Of a stretch of 64,000 bases of DNA, positions 34,674 through 47,879 are shown piece by piece; position 1 is the stretch's first letter, and the number at the start of each line of letters is the position of its first letter. Origin of the DNA: Silene conica (Eukaryota; Streptophyta; Magnoliopsida; Caryophyllales; Caryophyllaceae); NCBI GenBank assembly GCA_029255685.2, contig CM055313.2, forward strand, positions 39,512,079-39,576,078. The letters are read 5' to 3'. The position numbers and the translations under genes were made by a program. Below the pieces are notes generated by a model. That model was given only the letters and a program-made list of their open reading frames with translations. It was not told the DNA's origin and made no database searches.

Positions 34674-34688
34674 ATCACCCCAACTTCA
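34674..34688 (-). other. Gypsy-1 polypurine tract
   Basis: The minus strand reads TGAAGTTGGGGTGAT directly before the LTR start TGTAACATCCCG, where plus-strand priming would occur. Confidence 0.7.
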
Positions 34689-34740
34689 AAAAGTTTTGTC
34701 CTCGAAACTCGAACGAAGATAAATTCTATATAACTATACC

Positions 34741-36663
34741 TCAATCGAAAAGAGAAGGATGCGCAGCACGCATCGATGCCTCGGTTTCCCACGTCTGCAC
34801 CTCAACATCACCGCAACGCCAAAGGATCTTCACTAAAGGCACCACCTTGCTCCTAAGCTTCATATCCCGACGGTCAAGAATCTTCACGGGACGCTCCTCG
34901 AAAGCAAGACTCGGCTCTAAGTTCTCGATCTCTCTAGGAAGAACATCACCCGGGTCACTAACATACTTACGGAGCTGAGAAACATAAAAGACACTATGAA
35001 CGTTGCCCAAACTAGAAGGCAAGTCCAAACGGTAAGCAGCAGCACCAATCCTCTTCCCGATCTCAAATGGCCCAATATACTTAGGACTCAACTTGCCCTT
35101 AACTCCAAACCTCTTAACGCCCTTCATCGGTGAAACTCTCAAGAAAACTCCGTCACCCACCTCAAACTCGAGAGGTCTACGGCGGACATCAGCATAGGAT
35201 TTCTGCCGATCCTGTGCGGCCTTCATCCTACCTCTGATAAGTTGAACCTGATCAATCGTCACAGCTAACTGGTCTGGTCTTAGGTCGTGCACGTCGCTCG
35301 CCTGATCCCAACAGATCGGACTACGGCACTTCCTACCATAGAGCGCCTCATACGGAGCCATACCAATGGATGAATGGTAACTGTTGTTGAAGGAAAACTC
35401 AACTAACGGTAGACACTGCTCCCAAGAACCCTGGAAATCAAGTGCACAAGCACGGAGCAAGTCCTCTAATGTCAGAATAGTGCTCTCGGACTGACCATCA
35501 GTCGCGGCATGAAAGGCGGTACTCATCAGCAAACGGCTACCCATAGCCTCCTGTAAAGCCTTCCAAAATCTGGAACAGAAACGAGGATCACGATCAGAAA
35601 CGATCTCTCTCGGGACACCATGGTAACGGACTATCTCTGCAATATAAGCCCTGGCTAAACGGTCCATATCCCATGTCTCTCTGATAGGCACAAATCTGGC
35701 ACACTTTGTTAACCTATCAACCACGACCCAAGTCGCATCCTTGCCTCCCACTGTCTTAGGCAATGCTGTCACGAAGTCAATCGATATGCAGTCCCACTTC
35801 CACTGAGGAACGTGGAGCGGCTGCAATAAACCACCTGGCCTCCTATGCTCTATCTTGACTTGTTGACAGGTCAAGCACCTACTCACGTAATCTAATATGT
35901 CTTTCTTCATCCCGGGCCACCAAAATATAAGTCTCAAGTCCTTGTGCATCTTCTCTCCGCCCGGATGAACTGAATAAGGCGTCAGGTGAGCCTCATCTAA
36001 AACTCTCTTCCTCAAATCTGGCACATCGGGAATATACATCCTACCTCGGAAACGAAGGAAACCATCAGAATCAATCACTAAGTCTGGTGCAACACCACTC
36101 GAAATCTTAGCCTCGAACTTCCGGAAATCAGCATCGGTAGGCAAACTCTGGCGAATCTCCCAATACAATGTCGGCTCGGCGGTCATAGCAGATAACCAAT
36201 CAAAACAACTACCAACCATCTCTAATCTCAACTTCCGGAACTCGGAACACAACTCATCGGGCAACACGGGCATAGCACTCATCGAATGAGAAGCCTTGCG
36301 GCTAAGCGCATCAGCAACCACATTGGCCTTACCCTCATGATATAACAACTCAATGTCGTAATTCTTAACCAACTCTAGCCAACGACGCTATCGCATATTG
36401 AGGTCTTTTTGGGTGAAAATGTTTTTCAGACTCTTATGATCCGTGAAAATGCGACAATGAGATCCAATCAAGTAATGACGCCACATCTTCAGGGCGTGAA
36501 CAACCGCAGCTAACTCAAGATCATGTGTCGGATAGTTCACCTCGTGAACTCGCAACTGTCTAGATGAGTAAGTTATCACCTTACCACTCTGCATCAACAC
36601 ACAACCAAGTCCTAACATCGAAGCATCGCAGTAAACATCAAAGTCAACTCCAATCTCTGGCAA
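34741..36663 (-). pseudogene. Gypsy-1 pol: RNase H, integrase, chromodomain-like tail
   Basis: The order on the minus strand is RNase H ([27 protein letters not shown]), then integrase. Integrase has its zinc-binding region (HPGGEKMHKDL, WWPGMKKD, CLTCQQVK) and core (DCISIDFVTALP, SDRDPRFCSRFW, AATDGQSES). The C-terminal part (RFGVKGKLSPKYIGPFEI) ends VKILWRCGDVEVQTWETEAS and PSLFD, a chromodomain-like end that may guide integration to chromatin. Two breaks are seen. A single-base loss near 36662 shifts the frame from the RT segment, and a TAG at 36388-36390 replaces what is normally a glutamine codon in MRQRRW-type sequence. Confidence 0.92.
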
Positions 36664-38642
36664 GCAAGTACGGGAGCGGAAGTCAACCTAGTCTTCAATT
36701 CCTGGAAAGAGCTCTCACACTTGTCGGTCCAAACAAATTTAGCTTCCTTCTTCAATAACTGAGTCATCGGTCGAGCCAATCTAGAGAAATCCTCAACAAA
36801 TCGACGGTAGTAACTAGCCAAACCAAGGAAACTACGGATCTCTCCCACATCCTTAGGACTCTCCCAATCAACAACGGCCTCAATCTTCGCGGGATCAACC
36901 ATAACTCCCTCACTTGATATCACCTGTCCCAGAAATGCAACCTTAGAAAGCCAAAACTCACACTTAGAGAACTTCGCGAACCACTTTTGTCGACGTAAAA
37001 TCCCAAGAATCAATCGGAGATGCTCGGCATGCTCCTCATCGGTCTTCGAGTAAATGAGAATGTCATCAATAAACACCACAACACAAGTGTCAAGAAACTC
37101 ACTAAAGGAGCGGTTCATCTGATCCATAAAAATAGCAGGTGCATTAGTCAACCCAAAAGGCATAACCACGAACTCGAAATGCCCATATCTGGTACGGAAG
37201 GCAGTCTTCGCAATATCAGCCTCTCTCACTGGAATCTGATTATAACCCGATCGAAGATCAATCTTAGAAAACCTAGAAGCACCTCTAAGCTGGTCAAATA
37301 AATCATCAATCCTAGGCAAGGGATATTTGTTCTTCACAGTCACTCTGTTCAACTCTCTATAATCAATGCAAAGTCTCATGGAACCATCTTTCTTCTTGAC
37401 AAATAGAACTGGAGCACCCCACGGAGAAGCACTCGGTCTAATGAACCCTTTCTGGATCATCTCCTCTAATTGCTGCTTCAACTCTTTCAACTCTGGTGGA
37501 GCCATGCGGTAGGGAGCCTTAGATATAGGTCCGGTACCTGGAACAAGCTCAATGGTAAACTCCACATCTCTCTCTGGCGGTATCCCTAGCAAGTCTTCTG
37601 GGAAAACATCTGGAAACTCACGAACAATGGCTACATCCTCAAGCTTCGGTAGCGATGGCTTAACAGCTGAAATAACACACATGAAGGCTTGGCAACCCTT
37701 CCTAAGAAGATGTGATGCTTTCATCGAAGAAATAACACGGACACCCTTTTTAAGGCGAGTTCCCCTATAGGAAACACGAACTCCTGAAGAACTCCTCAAG
37801 CATATTTTCTGGTCGCGACACTCGAAGCGAGCATGGTATCGCGATAACCAATCCATACCGAGGATAATGTCAAATTCCTCGAGAGGAAATCTCAGTAAGT
37901 CCGCTGGAAATGTGGCTTGACCAATAATAATCGGAACATCCCTATGGGACGAAAAGCAAGAAAACACGTCTCCCGAAGGTAAGGAAATGGAAGTCTCCTC
38001 AACGAAGGAAGACTCAAGAGCAAAACGGTCTGCGAACTGAGTCGATATAAATGATAAAGAAGCTCCAGTGTCAAACAAAATAAGGCACTCAGCGCCAAGA
38101 ACAGAAAAGGTACCAGCCACAATATCTGGATGAGCCTCAGCCTCAGCCCTAGTCATCACGAAGATCTTCCCCTTCGGCTTTCCCCCTCTAGTCGCTGCAG
38201 CAGCTGTGGCAGCCTTGCCAAGTGTGGTGTTCTTCTCGGGACACTCAAAGGACTTATGCCCAAATCCATTGCAGGTATAACACTTAAAAGCATTCTTGAA
38301 ACAGTCAAAACCCGGATGAGATTGTTTACCACAACGGTGGCAAACACTAGAAGCTGTGTCGGTGTGAACAATGGTCTTAGCAACCGGAGCAGAAAACCTC
38401 TCAAACCGCTTCTTCTGAGAAGAAGGCGAAGAAGTAGATGGAACAAACGGTCTCTTCCCCTGGTAAACGGATCTCTGGTGAGAAGTAACACTGGAAGTAG
38501 CAGCTCGGGTCTCAACATCTATGGCACGAATGGAACTCTCGGCCCAAATAACATCATCATAAATCTCCACAAAAGAAGTCAAGTCACGGCGAACCATACT
38601 CTCGATGCGCGGCCCTAACTTCCCACGATAGAAGTAAACTCT
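36662..38642 (-). pseudogene. Gypsy-1 gag C-terminus, protease, reverse transcriptase
   Basis: It resumes gag immediately after the gypsy-2 insertion. Two CCHC zinc knuckles ([14 protein letters not shown] and [14 protein letters not shown]) bind RNA. An aspartic protease active site ([10 protein letters not shown]) follows, then RT blocks ([44 protein letters not shown]) and the connection to RNase H. It is open for about 660 codons until the single-base frameshift near 36662. Confidence 0.93.
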
Positions 38643-38647
38643 CTCAG

Positions 38648-39705
38648 TGTAACACCCCCATTTATTTAAGGGCCTGTACTAGGACTCCCTAGATAAATAA
38701 GGATGTTACCATCTCGGTTTCCCGAGGCAGTAGATACAAAGGAAGATAAACAGTACTTTAAATTGATAAGTTATCTCAAAGAACAAGTTTATACAACTGA
38801 ACTAAAACAAACTGTCTTGATAAAACAAAAGTACAACTCATAAGTAACTACTATGGTGATCTAGACTCTAGGCAGGTCCGGATCCAAGCTTCTCTCTTCC
38901 CCTAACTCCCATAGTCTCAACACCTGTCAATCTGCTCCCCAATAATTGGTTTATCACAGGTGATCACGAATACACGGGGTCAACCACGAGGTTGAGTAGA
39001 GAAAAACTGTAAACAAACCACATTGCTATAAATAGAAAGTCGAACTTCTCCATTCCGAATCACAAGACCCTTAATTCTCCACACCATTCACAGACCCTTT
39101 ATCTCCGCACCAAACACAAACCCTTTATCTCCGCACCAATCACAGACCCTTTATCTCCGCACCAATCACAGACCCTTTATATTCACATCGTATTATATCA
39201 CAGAATAATACAGATAACACAATATAACGATCACATGATATTATATCACAAACATGCTTAATACCAAATAAGAACAGTTTACACATCATCATATACCAGT
39301 ATTTTCCCCTACCTGAAATAGCAGGTAATGTAGATACGTCCAGGCTCGTTAGAAGTGTTCCACACGAAACTTGCTACCTAAACATTTATATGTAACGAAT
39401 TAAAACCTTCCCGAACCCCAAAACAACTTGCACTTTCTATAAATAGAAACCCTTCCATAAATGGAAAGTTTCCATAATAGAAACCCTTTATAAAAGGAAA
39501 GTTTCCATAAATAGAAACTTCCTAAACATATAGATTTCCCGACTAGTAAACTTCAACTACGCGATAAATAAATAATAAAAGAACGAAAGACGGCTTTAAA
39601 AACTTAGTAATAATATCTCAAATTAAACATTGTTAATAAAATAATTCACTCATACAACCATAATACTAATTATTAAAAATAATAAAAATAATAATAATAA
39701 TAGTT

Positions 39706-39742
<37 letters not shown>

Positions 39743-40749
39743 GACAACAAACACCCATCACTCGAAAAACAGCCCAACAAACCCTTCACCCCCGCGCCTT
39801 AAACCCCACCGTACTACCTTCTACCACGCCTCGACCACCGACGACCACCTCCCCTAGACACTACCGACCTCCAACTCATACCACGACACCACCAATCCCC
39901 ACGACTCCCACCGACGAGTCAGATCAGACTCTCTAAACTTGGTCTGCCCCACGCCCGTGTCACCGGCTGCCTGTAAAACAGCCCCACTACGATCCCCAAC
40001 GACGCCCCTAACACTACGACCGACCCCACCAACAACACCTCCGTCAACCCACCTGTAAGACACGGTGGTATTACTGTATTGACCTCCCCCGAGTCGACAG
40101 TAATACCACCCCCAAACTAATCCCCCAAACCGTACATAAACACAACAGAGACAACCAGGGACTACGAACCACCCCTTCGACACCGACTCTGCCACTTAGA
40201 CCTGCTGTGACAACCACCCCACTACTGCCCTGACTACCACCAGTAAGGTGGTCTTAACCACGCCCAAGGTTGACGACCAACCACCCTTCGAACAGACCGC
40301 AAACATAGACAGACTCAAACATAAATACAAACGAATGTCAGACCCTTAACACGTACCTTATTTCAGACCCCAAAATGAACGACCTAGGCACGGCTAATTG
40401 ACCGGGAGACTCCTTCTCCTACTTCTGTGAGGTGGCGGCTGAAAAACTAGGGTGTGGGTTGTGTTGTAGATAGGTCATAAGTAGGGTGACAACAGGTCTT
40501 ATATGGCGGCAAGGGCTGCTGCGTGAGGGTTTATGAAACTATGGTGGGCTTGGTGTTTGCACAAATATCGAAGCCCAAGACCCCTATCTAGAGGTCTCAT
40601 GCTCGAACCCCACGAACGACACAAAAGAATAACATAAGTAAATAACATCCATGATAAAATTAACTGCCGTATCTTAAACTATGCTTATCGTCAAACAATA
40701 AAACATCGTAACTTTCAAATAAGACTTTATAAATGAACGGGGTATTACA
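38648..40749 (-). repeat. Gypsy-2 3' LTR
   Basis: Begins TGTAACACCCCCATTT (plus strand) and ends GGGTATTACA. It contains four 26-bp CAGACCCTTTATCTCCGCACC-type units (39090-39175) and a TAA/ATA microsatellite (39660-39740). A 113-codon frame inside (39854-40195, minus) is interrupted in the partner LTR and is not called as a gene. Confidence 0.95.
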
Positions 40750-40762
40750 GTCTTCCCCCCTT
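40750..40762 (-). other. Gypsy-2 polypurine tract
   Basis: The minus strand reads AAGGGGGGAAGAC just before the LTR start TGTAATACCCC. Confidence 0.85.
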
Positions 40763-40775
40763 AAGATGAACTTCG

Positions 40776-42012
40776 TGTTGGGAAATGTGTCCTCAACAAT
40801 AGTGCGATCACGTAATTAAATCTCATAACGAGAATGCGCAAGGGATGATACGATTTTATATTAGTCAACTGACCAACATTAATCGGTAATGATTGGCTAG
40901 CTAGAGTTTGACATTACTGTCGTATGACGGTGGTGGTCAATTGAACCCTTTAGGTCACACCTTTAGAACAATCCCCTTAATCGATAAAAATGATCAAATG
41001 TATATTGATACGATTTGCTCATATTCCTTAATCTCTTGTATCGAGAAATTAGAGGTTAAATCTTAATGTAAGATTTATGTTTAAAATTGAAATGTGTCAA
41101 TTGTTAAACATTAAACGATATTTCATAATATCGTAATTAGAATGAATTGTGTTGAAATTAATACAAGTGTTGTAAATCGTATTGACGATAAATGATCATT
41201 TTACATTAGTAATTTCGAATTACAATATTTATATGATAAATATTTATATGTTTTAAATGTACTAAAGAATTTTATATCTTAATGACATATAAGATGTCAC
41301 ACTTTGTACAAATTGTACATTTTACAAAGTTGTAAAATGAAATCCATTGTTCTGATTATGGTAGCCGGTTTTGATGAGGTTAGTTAAGGGTGTGTTTTGT
41401 GTTTATTAATGTATAAAACACAATCATTAAAACTTACCTAGAGAACACTAACCTAGAGCCACCCTAGTGTCTTGAGAAGTCAAGATGTTCCCCATTGTGG
41501 TTCCCTAAGGCCGCCTAGCCTCCTTCCCCATGCCCATGCTTAAGGTAATTGTTATCCTAATAAGATGCATGCTTAATATATATAAGATATATAAGCCTCA
41601 TTCTACCTCTTCTTCTTACCCTAGCCGAAAATTTGCCTAAGTAAGAAGAATATTACAACCTCTAAATATATATTATATGATAATAAAATCATACTATTTT
41701 GTAGTATTCAAATAACATTCTAATAAGAGAGATTAGAATAAGTTTAAGGAGAAACCGGTTTTGTAACTAGCTTGTTCAAGTCTCGGTTGATTGAGGGGTT
41801 GTCTTGGTGCATCCAAAGGAGGTATTCTATTTTGGGTACTTGGAGGATCATCCTTGCTATAATCTTGGACCGTGTGTAAGGGTTCAATATCTCCTTATTT
41901 CCGCATTTTTAGCATGCATAAGATCACTAATAATATGTTAATTAAAGGGTTAATTAAATGATTATGTTAGTATGACTAAAATTAGTTTATGAGTAACTAA
42001 TAAAACCTAACA
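40776..42012 (+). repeat. Copia 5' LTR (1,237 bp)
   Basis: Carries TATA-like TATATATAAGATATATAAGC near 41577-41597 and the CTCTTCTTCTTACCC leader downstream of it. Confidence 0.95.
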
Positions 42013-42014
42013 AT

Positions 42015-42026
42015 TGGTATCAGAGC
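42015..42026 (+). other. Copia primer-binding site
   Basis: TGGTATCAGAGC two bases after the left LTR; initiator-Met tRNA type. Confidence 0.93.
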
Positions 42027-44477
42027 AATAGGTTGTTTGCATGCTTTCCGTTTACGTTTTTACGGAGTTATAGTGATAACAAAATAAAATTTGGTATTTT
42101 CGTTTGATATATGATATGCACGAAATTAATTTAGCATGAATACCTACTGTTTTCTAAAATGTTTTAGAATATTTGGAATATAGTTTGCATGAATATTGTT
42201 TAATGGTATATTAAATCTCGGTTTTAATATGTTTTAATGGTTAAAAATGTTTATTTTTGGGAAAAATAGTTAAAATAAGCTTCTGGCCGAGATTTTTCAG
42301 TATGTTATCACATGTATATCCTATGTTATGAATATGTTTTTTCGTAAATTATGGACTTATAAAACGTGTGATATGAATTTTAATGGTTAAAATGCTATAA
42401 GATGAATAAAAATGGGTTAAAATAGTTATATTATGAATTTGACTATAAAAATTTATGAGGATGTCACATGCAATATTTAAAATTTATGTTGAATTTTCCA
42501 GAAATTTATCTCAAATATTGCAATATTATAGATTTTTAATGTAAAAATCGGGTAATTACTGACATTATTTCGACTTTAATAGTTTAAGTTGGAATTTGGC
42601 AATAAAAATTTAACACGATGTCATATGTATTATTTCCAGCATGTATAAAATTTTCGAGAATTTTATCTTATTTTATGCTTGAGAAATAATTTTAAAGGTT
42701 AAAATCGTACGATATATGACGTAAATCGTTAAAATTTGCAAATGTTGTTAAAAATGGCCGATAATGTAACCCATATTAGTCATATGTGATATGTTCATCA
42801 TGAAAATATTCTTGTGAGCCAAACGTTTCAGATTTGATTTAATTTTAATTTGTTAAAAAGTTACATTTAAAATTAAATAAAAAGAGTCATGCATTTAAAA
42901 TTTCGGCTATAGGGCAATGTGCCATTTAATTTTCTGTCCATTTTGTGTTCTTAAAATGTTTTGGAAGGTATAAAAATATTGTTAGTATTTAATTTGCATT
43001 TATGAAGTTAATTATTGAATTTTCCGACTTAAAATGCTCATTTTACGTCTTATTTACGAAATAATGTTAAAACCGTATAAATACTAATATTTTAAGATTC
43101 TGAAAATTTTAAGAACATTCTGGATTTTCAAAATTTGAATTTTGAATTTTCGAAATTTTTATGACTCTTTTGGATTTTTTTTATATTATTTTTCCCGTAA
43201 AACCGAGTAATACCGATCAATATTGAAATATATTAAGTTAAGTCATGTTCAAAGTTTGAGTAAGACTAAATTTTGAATCCTATGCGAGTTAGGATGATTA
43301 ACTTAAGGATAAAAACCGTTTCATATAATGCATAGTGTTGTTAACCGTTAAAACACGCGATTCCATAAACCAAGGTTTACGTTAACTATTTAAATAAGTG
43401 TTTTAAATAGGACGATTTGGCTTAGGATTTGCATGTTAATTCATATTTATATAAGCATTGCATATTTTATATTATGAATGTCATGATTTATTTACATAAT
43501 TTTGGGAATTATGTAATTTACTTAGTATGGCCTTAGTTTTTAAATCGGTATTTCCCGTAATGAAAGGGGTTACCGATTCGGTTGTAATTTTGTGATCTCG
43601 TATCACCCAATTGTAATTCATTTCTATTTTATAATGTATAAAGTAGACTAGAAAAGTTTTAATATTTGTAAAATCCGGAGTTCCTTGAAGACGGTGCCAT
43701 TCAGAAAGGAGTTCCGATCAAGACGGTGTTTACCACGAAGTGCGTGCCGCGTGAAGTTCAAGGGACCAAAGGAGTTGGTTTCCGAATTTTTACTCTGTTA
43801 TTTCTTTTCTAGGAAGGCCATACTAGGGTTTATTTTATGCTTTTATTTTTGCTTTTTATATGTTTGCATGCATAGCCAAATCGTCATACATCGTATCATG
43901 CATGTTTCGACCTAGTCGACCTAGTCTTTTTATTTTATCGATTATTCACCGACTTAGTTCACTTAAACGGAGATAGATAATAATTTGACTAGATCTCTTA
44001 CATATAAATATTGAGACTTAGCCTTACCAAAAAGTACGGACCCATGAATCCCTTCTTCACAAGAACGTAGGCTCGGCTACACCGGGGTACTAAAATTGTC
44101 ACGTTGGGTAAGTGGGGTAATAAGATTACACCTTGAAATTTGGTTGATCTCAACGAAAGTATTCGTAACCGTAGTTGCAATAAGTTCGGGCTAAAGATAA
44201 TTTTAAGAAAATTGTCGACCGAGAGTTCTAAGAGTAGAACCGATTAAAGAGTTAATCCACAAAATTATACCGATACGGGTTGAATCGGCTACACCGACGG
44301 TGTAACACCGTGCCCGGATTAGTATAGGTTTGGGTCTCGGGATTGTTTACTTAATTGGGTAAGAGATCATTAAGTAAATATATAACTAAACTTGTTAAAG
44401 GTTTTAGTTTAAATTATAAATTTAAAATGATGTTGTTTATCCTTTTATTATTGTAGTTTAATTTTCAACAACATCAA
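42027..44477 (+). other. Long AT-rich leader of the copia element
   Basis: About 2.4 kb between primer-binding site and gag, without domains. It is dense in TTAAAAT/GTTAAAA words. The 76-codon frame at 43685-43915 lacks a recognisable motif. It may carry packaging or translation signals. Confidence 0.6.
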
Positions 44478-45502
44478 ATGGCAACCACCGCTCCACCTCT
44501 CACTAACGTATCATGGCTTCGATCCTTTATGGATCGTTGCAAACTCGATAAGCATGGTTCCAATTTTAAGGATTGGGATGCGCAATTACTTTTGGCCGCT
44601 CAAGGTGACGATAAGAGTCGTTACCTATCCGAAGCCGCTCCTCCCGCTCCAACCGCTCGTTCTGCGGTCGGAACTCGTGAGGCCTATGAAGCCTACATAA
44701 AAGAGTCCTCCGCTCTTAAAAATGTGCTCATCTTCTCCATGGAGCCGGATCTCCAAAGGAGTATGATTAAGTTGACCACATCGTATGAGATATACACCAA
44801 GCTTGCGACCATGTTTTCGCAAACTCCAAGGGTGATTCAATATGAGGCGGCTTCCGCCTTCTTTGACATTACATTCAAGGAAGGGCAAAAAGATCAGCCC
44901 TCATGTGCTCAAACTCGTTGAGCTCGCGGAGACTCTAAAAGCTCAAAATGTTGATGTTCCCGACTCTCTAATTATTGACCGAGTTCTTCACTCGCTCAAT
45001 AAGGTTAAGGCGTATGCTCAATTCCGGGTGAATTTCAATATGCGAAACCAAGAGACCACGTTGGAAGAGTTGCATAAGATGCTCGTCCAAGCCGAAAGGG
45101 ACATGGGACTTCATGAAAGTTCCACCAAGGTTGTTTTGAACATCGAAAAGAAAGGGAAAACGAGCTTCAAGAGGAATGCCTCTAAAGGCAAGGGCAAGAA
45201 AACGTTCAAGCCCAAGGCGACCAAAGAAAAGACCTTTTCGAAAGGCGCTTCCACCTCGTCTTCAAAAGAGCAAGACAAGTGCCATTATTGCACGAGGATC
45301 GGTCATTGGAAGCGAAATTGCCCCAAATACTTAAGTGATCTCAAAAATGGGAAGGCAACCGCCGTAGGTAATAATTCTCGTTTAAATTCATGTCATTTAT
45401 CAACTTATGTATAATGATACGAATGTGTTGATATTTACCCTTTTTAATTGTTTTAAAGGGGCGCCTCCTAATAATGATAAGGTCAAAGAGAAGGAACCTT
45501 GA
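44478..45502 (+). CDS. Copia gag polyprotein, one frameshift, predicted 3' intron
   Basis: The frame starts at ATG 44478 (MATTAPPLTNVSWLRSFMDR). The copia gag core spans about residues 10-230 (KHGSNFKDWDAQL, SMEPDLQRSM, TLEELHKMLVQAE). A basic region (KGKGKKTFKPKATKEK) and one CCHC knuckle (CHYCTRIGHWKRNC) near the C-terminus give RNA binding. In an A5 run near 44886-44890 one extra base shifts the frame; the continuation is ISPHVLKLVELAETLK. A GTAATA donor at 45368 and AAAG acceptor at 45458 define a 91-bp intron. Splicing adds GAPPNNDKVKEKEP and a stop at 45500-45502. Without splicing the frame ends at 45414. Both total lengths agree with one inserted base. Confidence 0.85.
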
Positions 45503-47879
45503 AGTTCCTTACTTGGATGGCTATGGTAGCATCCAAATTGATCGAAGACTTGAAGAGCTAGCCTCTAATTTTCATATCGTCTTCTTTCATATTTTGCATT
45601 TATTTATGGAACAATTTATTTTCTTGTAAGACAAGGATTAAAATCCTAAAACAATGGTTGTAATTTTGGATATCAGTGACTTGGTTTTCAACCCGAGTCA
45701 CTACTTTTGTTCTTAATCAATGTTTTGATTTCTCAAATAAATTGCATACCTTGTTTAAACATGAATAATAGTGATTTTATCACGCAACAAACTATTGATA
45801 CGATCAATATAATATAATTAAAGAGTTGATTAAAACGGAGAACTACACCCCATGAGATACTTTCAATCAAAATGAGACAATATTAGTTCATTGTAAGATT
45901 TTCATTTTAAGTGAAAATGAGAATGTATTCATCACACCTATCAAAATTCAAACATTCAGATGCATTGGTTAATCGAAATAGCTATCCTTAAACGAATAAA
46001 GGTTATTGTTAGAAGGATAGAGTGGGAGAAAATATTTCGCTCGCAAACCAATGATGAAAATAAAGGATCTTAGAGAAGATTCTTACTTGGGAGTCTTAAG
46101 AAGAGCCCTAAATGATTTGAAGAAACTACGAGAGGACACTGAAGAAACTACGGGAGGACACTCGAAGAAAGGTTCTTTGTGTTCATTGTTTCATAGAGAG
46201 GAGACATGAAACCCCGTATGAATTCGGAAGGAATATCGGCTCCTTGAGATAATGATTTTTTTAAAGATTATAAGATAATAGAGGAGAAATCATCTATCTA
46301 TACGGGAGGAAAGACCGGTTCCTTTATAAATGTTTTTTCTAAGTTTATAAGATAAAAGAGAAGAAATCATCTCAATTCTCTCAATGTAGTTACAAGGAAA
46401 TTATCATGTCATATTCGTCTCGAGGAAACAAAGACATGATAATAGGGTGATGATTGATTTAATGGAAGATGAATCACTATAGGGATAGTGATGGTGATAA
46501 TAATTCGAGTAATAGTTTAACATGCGAGAAATGAAAGGTTCATTTAAGATATCGAGAGATATTGTTTTCAGTGGGAGCGATATTCATCAAAGAATTGAAA
46601 CCTACCATTTTGAGAGAATGGGTGATTCTTTAAGAGTAAAGAATAAGAGGTACTCAGTTTAGATGAATAAAATATTTTATCATATGATGATGGAGTTTTA
46701 ATGGGAAGGTTTATTATATGGATAATAAAAGGTCGCCCACCAGAAGTTAGAATGGTTGGATACATTATTCATAACGATGAATGAAACCATTATCAAATAG
46801 CCAAGATGAGTGAAAATTATTAGAATGATGAAATCATAAATAGTCTACAATATAGATTTCAGTACATAAGTAACTATAGAGAGTGATTTTTAATCCCTCC
46901 AGTATATCGATACGTTACAAGTTATAAGATAACAGTGGGAGCTTTCCTCCGAAAAGGAAACTCAAAATCTAGAAAGAGTACTAGATATGTACTCAAATAG
47001 AATCATATTATACGGGATAATATGAGAATGAAGGAGACAAAAATTTGTAAGTTTTGCAATCATGAATAAAAGGTTTATTCGCAAAACACTAATACAAATA
47101 GATGATTGTGCATCAAATGCAAGATAATAGTATTGACTATTGTTGCATGACAACATCATTTGAGTTATGATTAACTCAAAATGAAAGATACTTTGTCAGA
47201 ATCCAAATGGGTTGTATGAGACAATATTGAACCCCATAAGTGAACTGGATTGACTTAGTATGGCCCCTAGCCGCTTACATGAGGTGACGTCTCAAAGCGA
47301 CTAGAGTGTGAGGCGATTGATGGCAAGTTCAAGTGCCATAGAGTCATATGTGATGACTAGTCGATCACATAGGCAGACTGCAAGAGGCACTTTGTCGGGC
47401 AATGTAACCGCTTATAGAGTTCTGGAAATTTTATAGCCGGGTCGTGGCGAGAGCTGCTATAGTATTCTTGTGAGTCAATTCTTAGACTAAAGACTACTCT
47501 CCCAAGATGGTACAGTTTAGGCATAACCTTGATCTATTCTCTACGACTTTTCGTAACTGGAGTCAAATGGGATTGTTTTGGGTGGTGACTAACTGTGACT
47601 AAATGAAGGAAGTAGTGCGATAGAAATTGTCCACCCCTTGTCAGGGTTGTTCAAATATCAGGGCCACTCGAGGAGAAGTTAACAAGAAATGCGTGGCCAC
47701 GCTCGGAAGGTATCTATGGTAGATAATTCCGGTCAAACACTTATTCTCCAGATCGAGGAAACCACTCATGATATGATCGAATGCAAGTACGACCTCAGAG
47801 AGACATCTTGCATTGAGTGGGAGATTGTAATAGGACAAGAGAATTGGTGACGCACACTTGTCGAGGACAAGTGGGAGAT
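45503..47879 (+). other. Copia non-coding 3' interior
   Basis: No pol domains in any frame. Around 46130-46160 the word GAAGAAACTACGGGAGGACACT is locally duplicated. The last 600 bp ends TCGAGGACAAGTGGGAGATTG, the usual polypurine context of plant copia elements. Confidence 0.7.

Noticed and set aside
38156..38618. Long shadow ORFs on both strands over gypsy-1 gag
   Set aside because: They overlap the CCHC/protease-coding frame and have no domain of their own.
39854..40195. 113-codon minus-strand frame in the gypsy-2 LTR
   Set aside because: The partner LTR keeps only 69 codons of it; composition is G/V-rich translation of a GC-skewed LTR block.
45503..47879. Hidden pol in the copia interior
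   Set aside because: I looked for DTGA, SDRG/DDE, YVDD and RNase H signatures in all frames and saw none.
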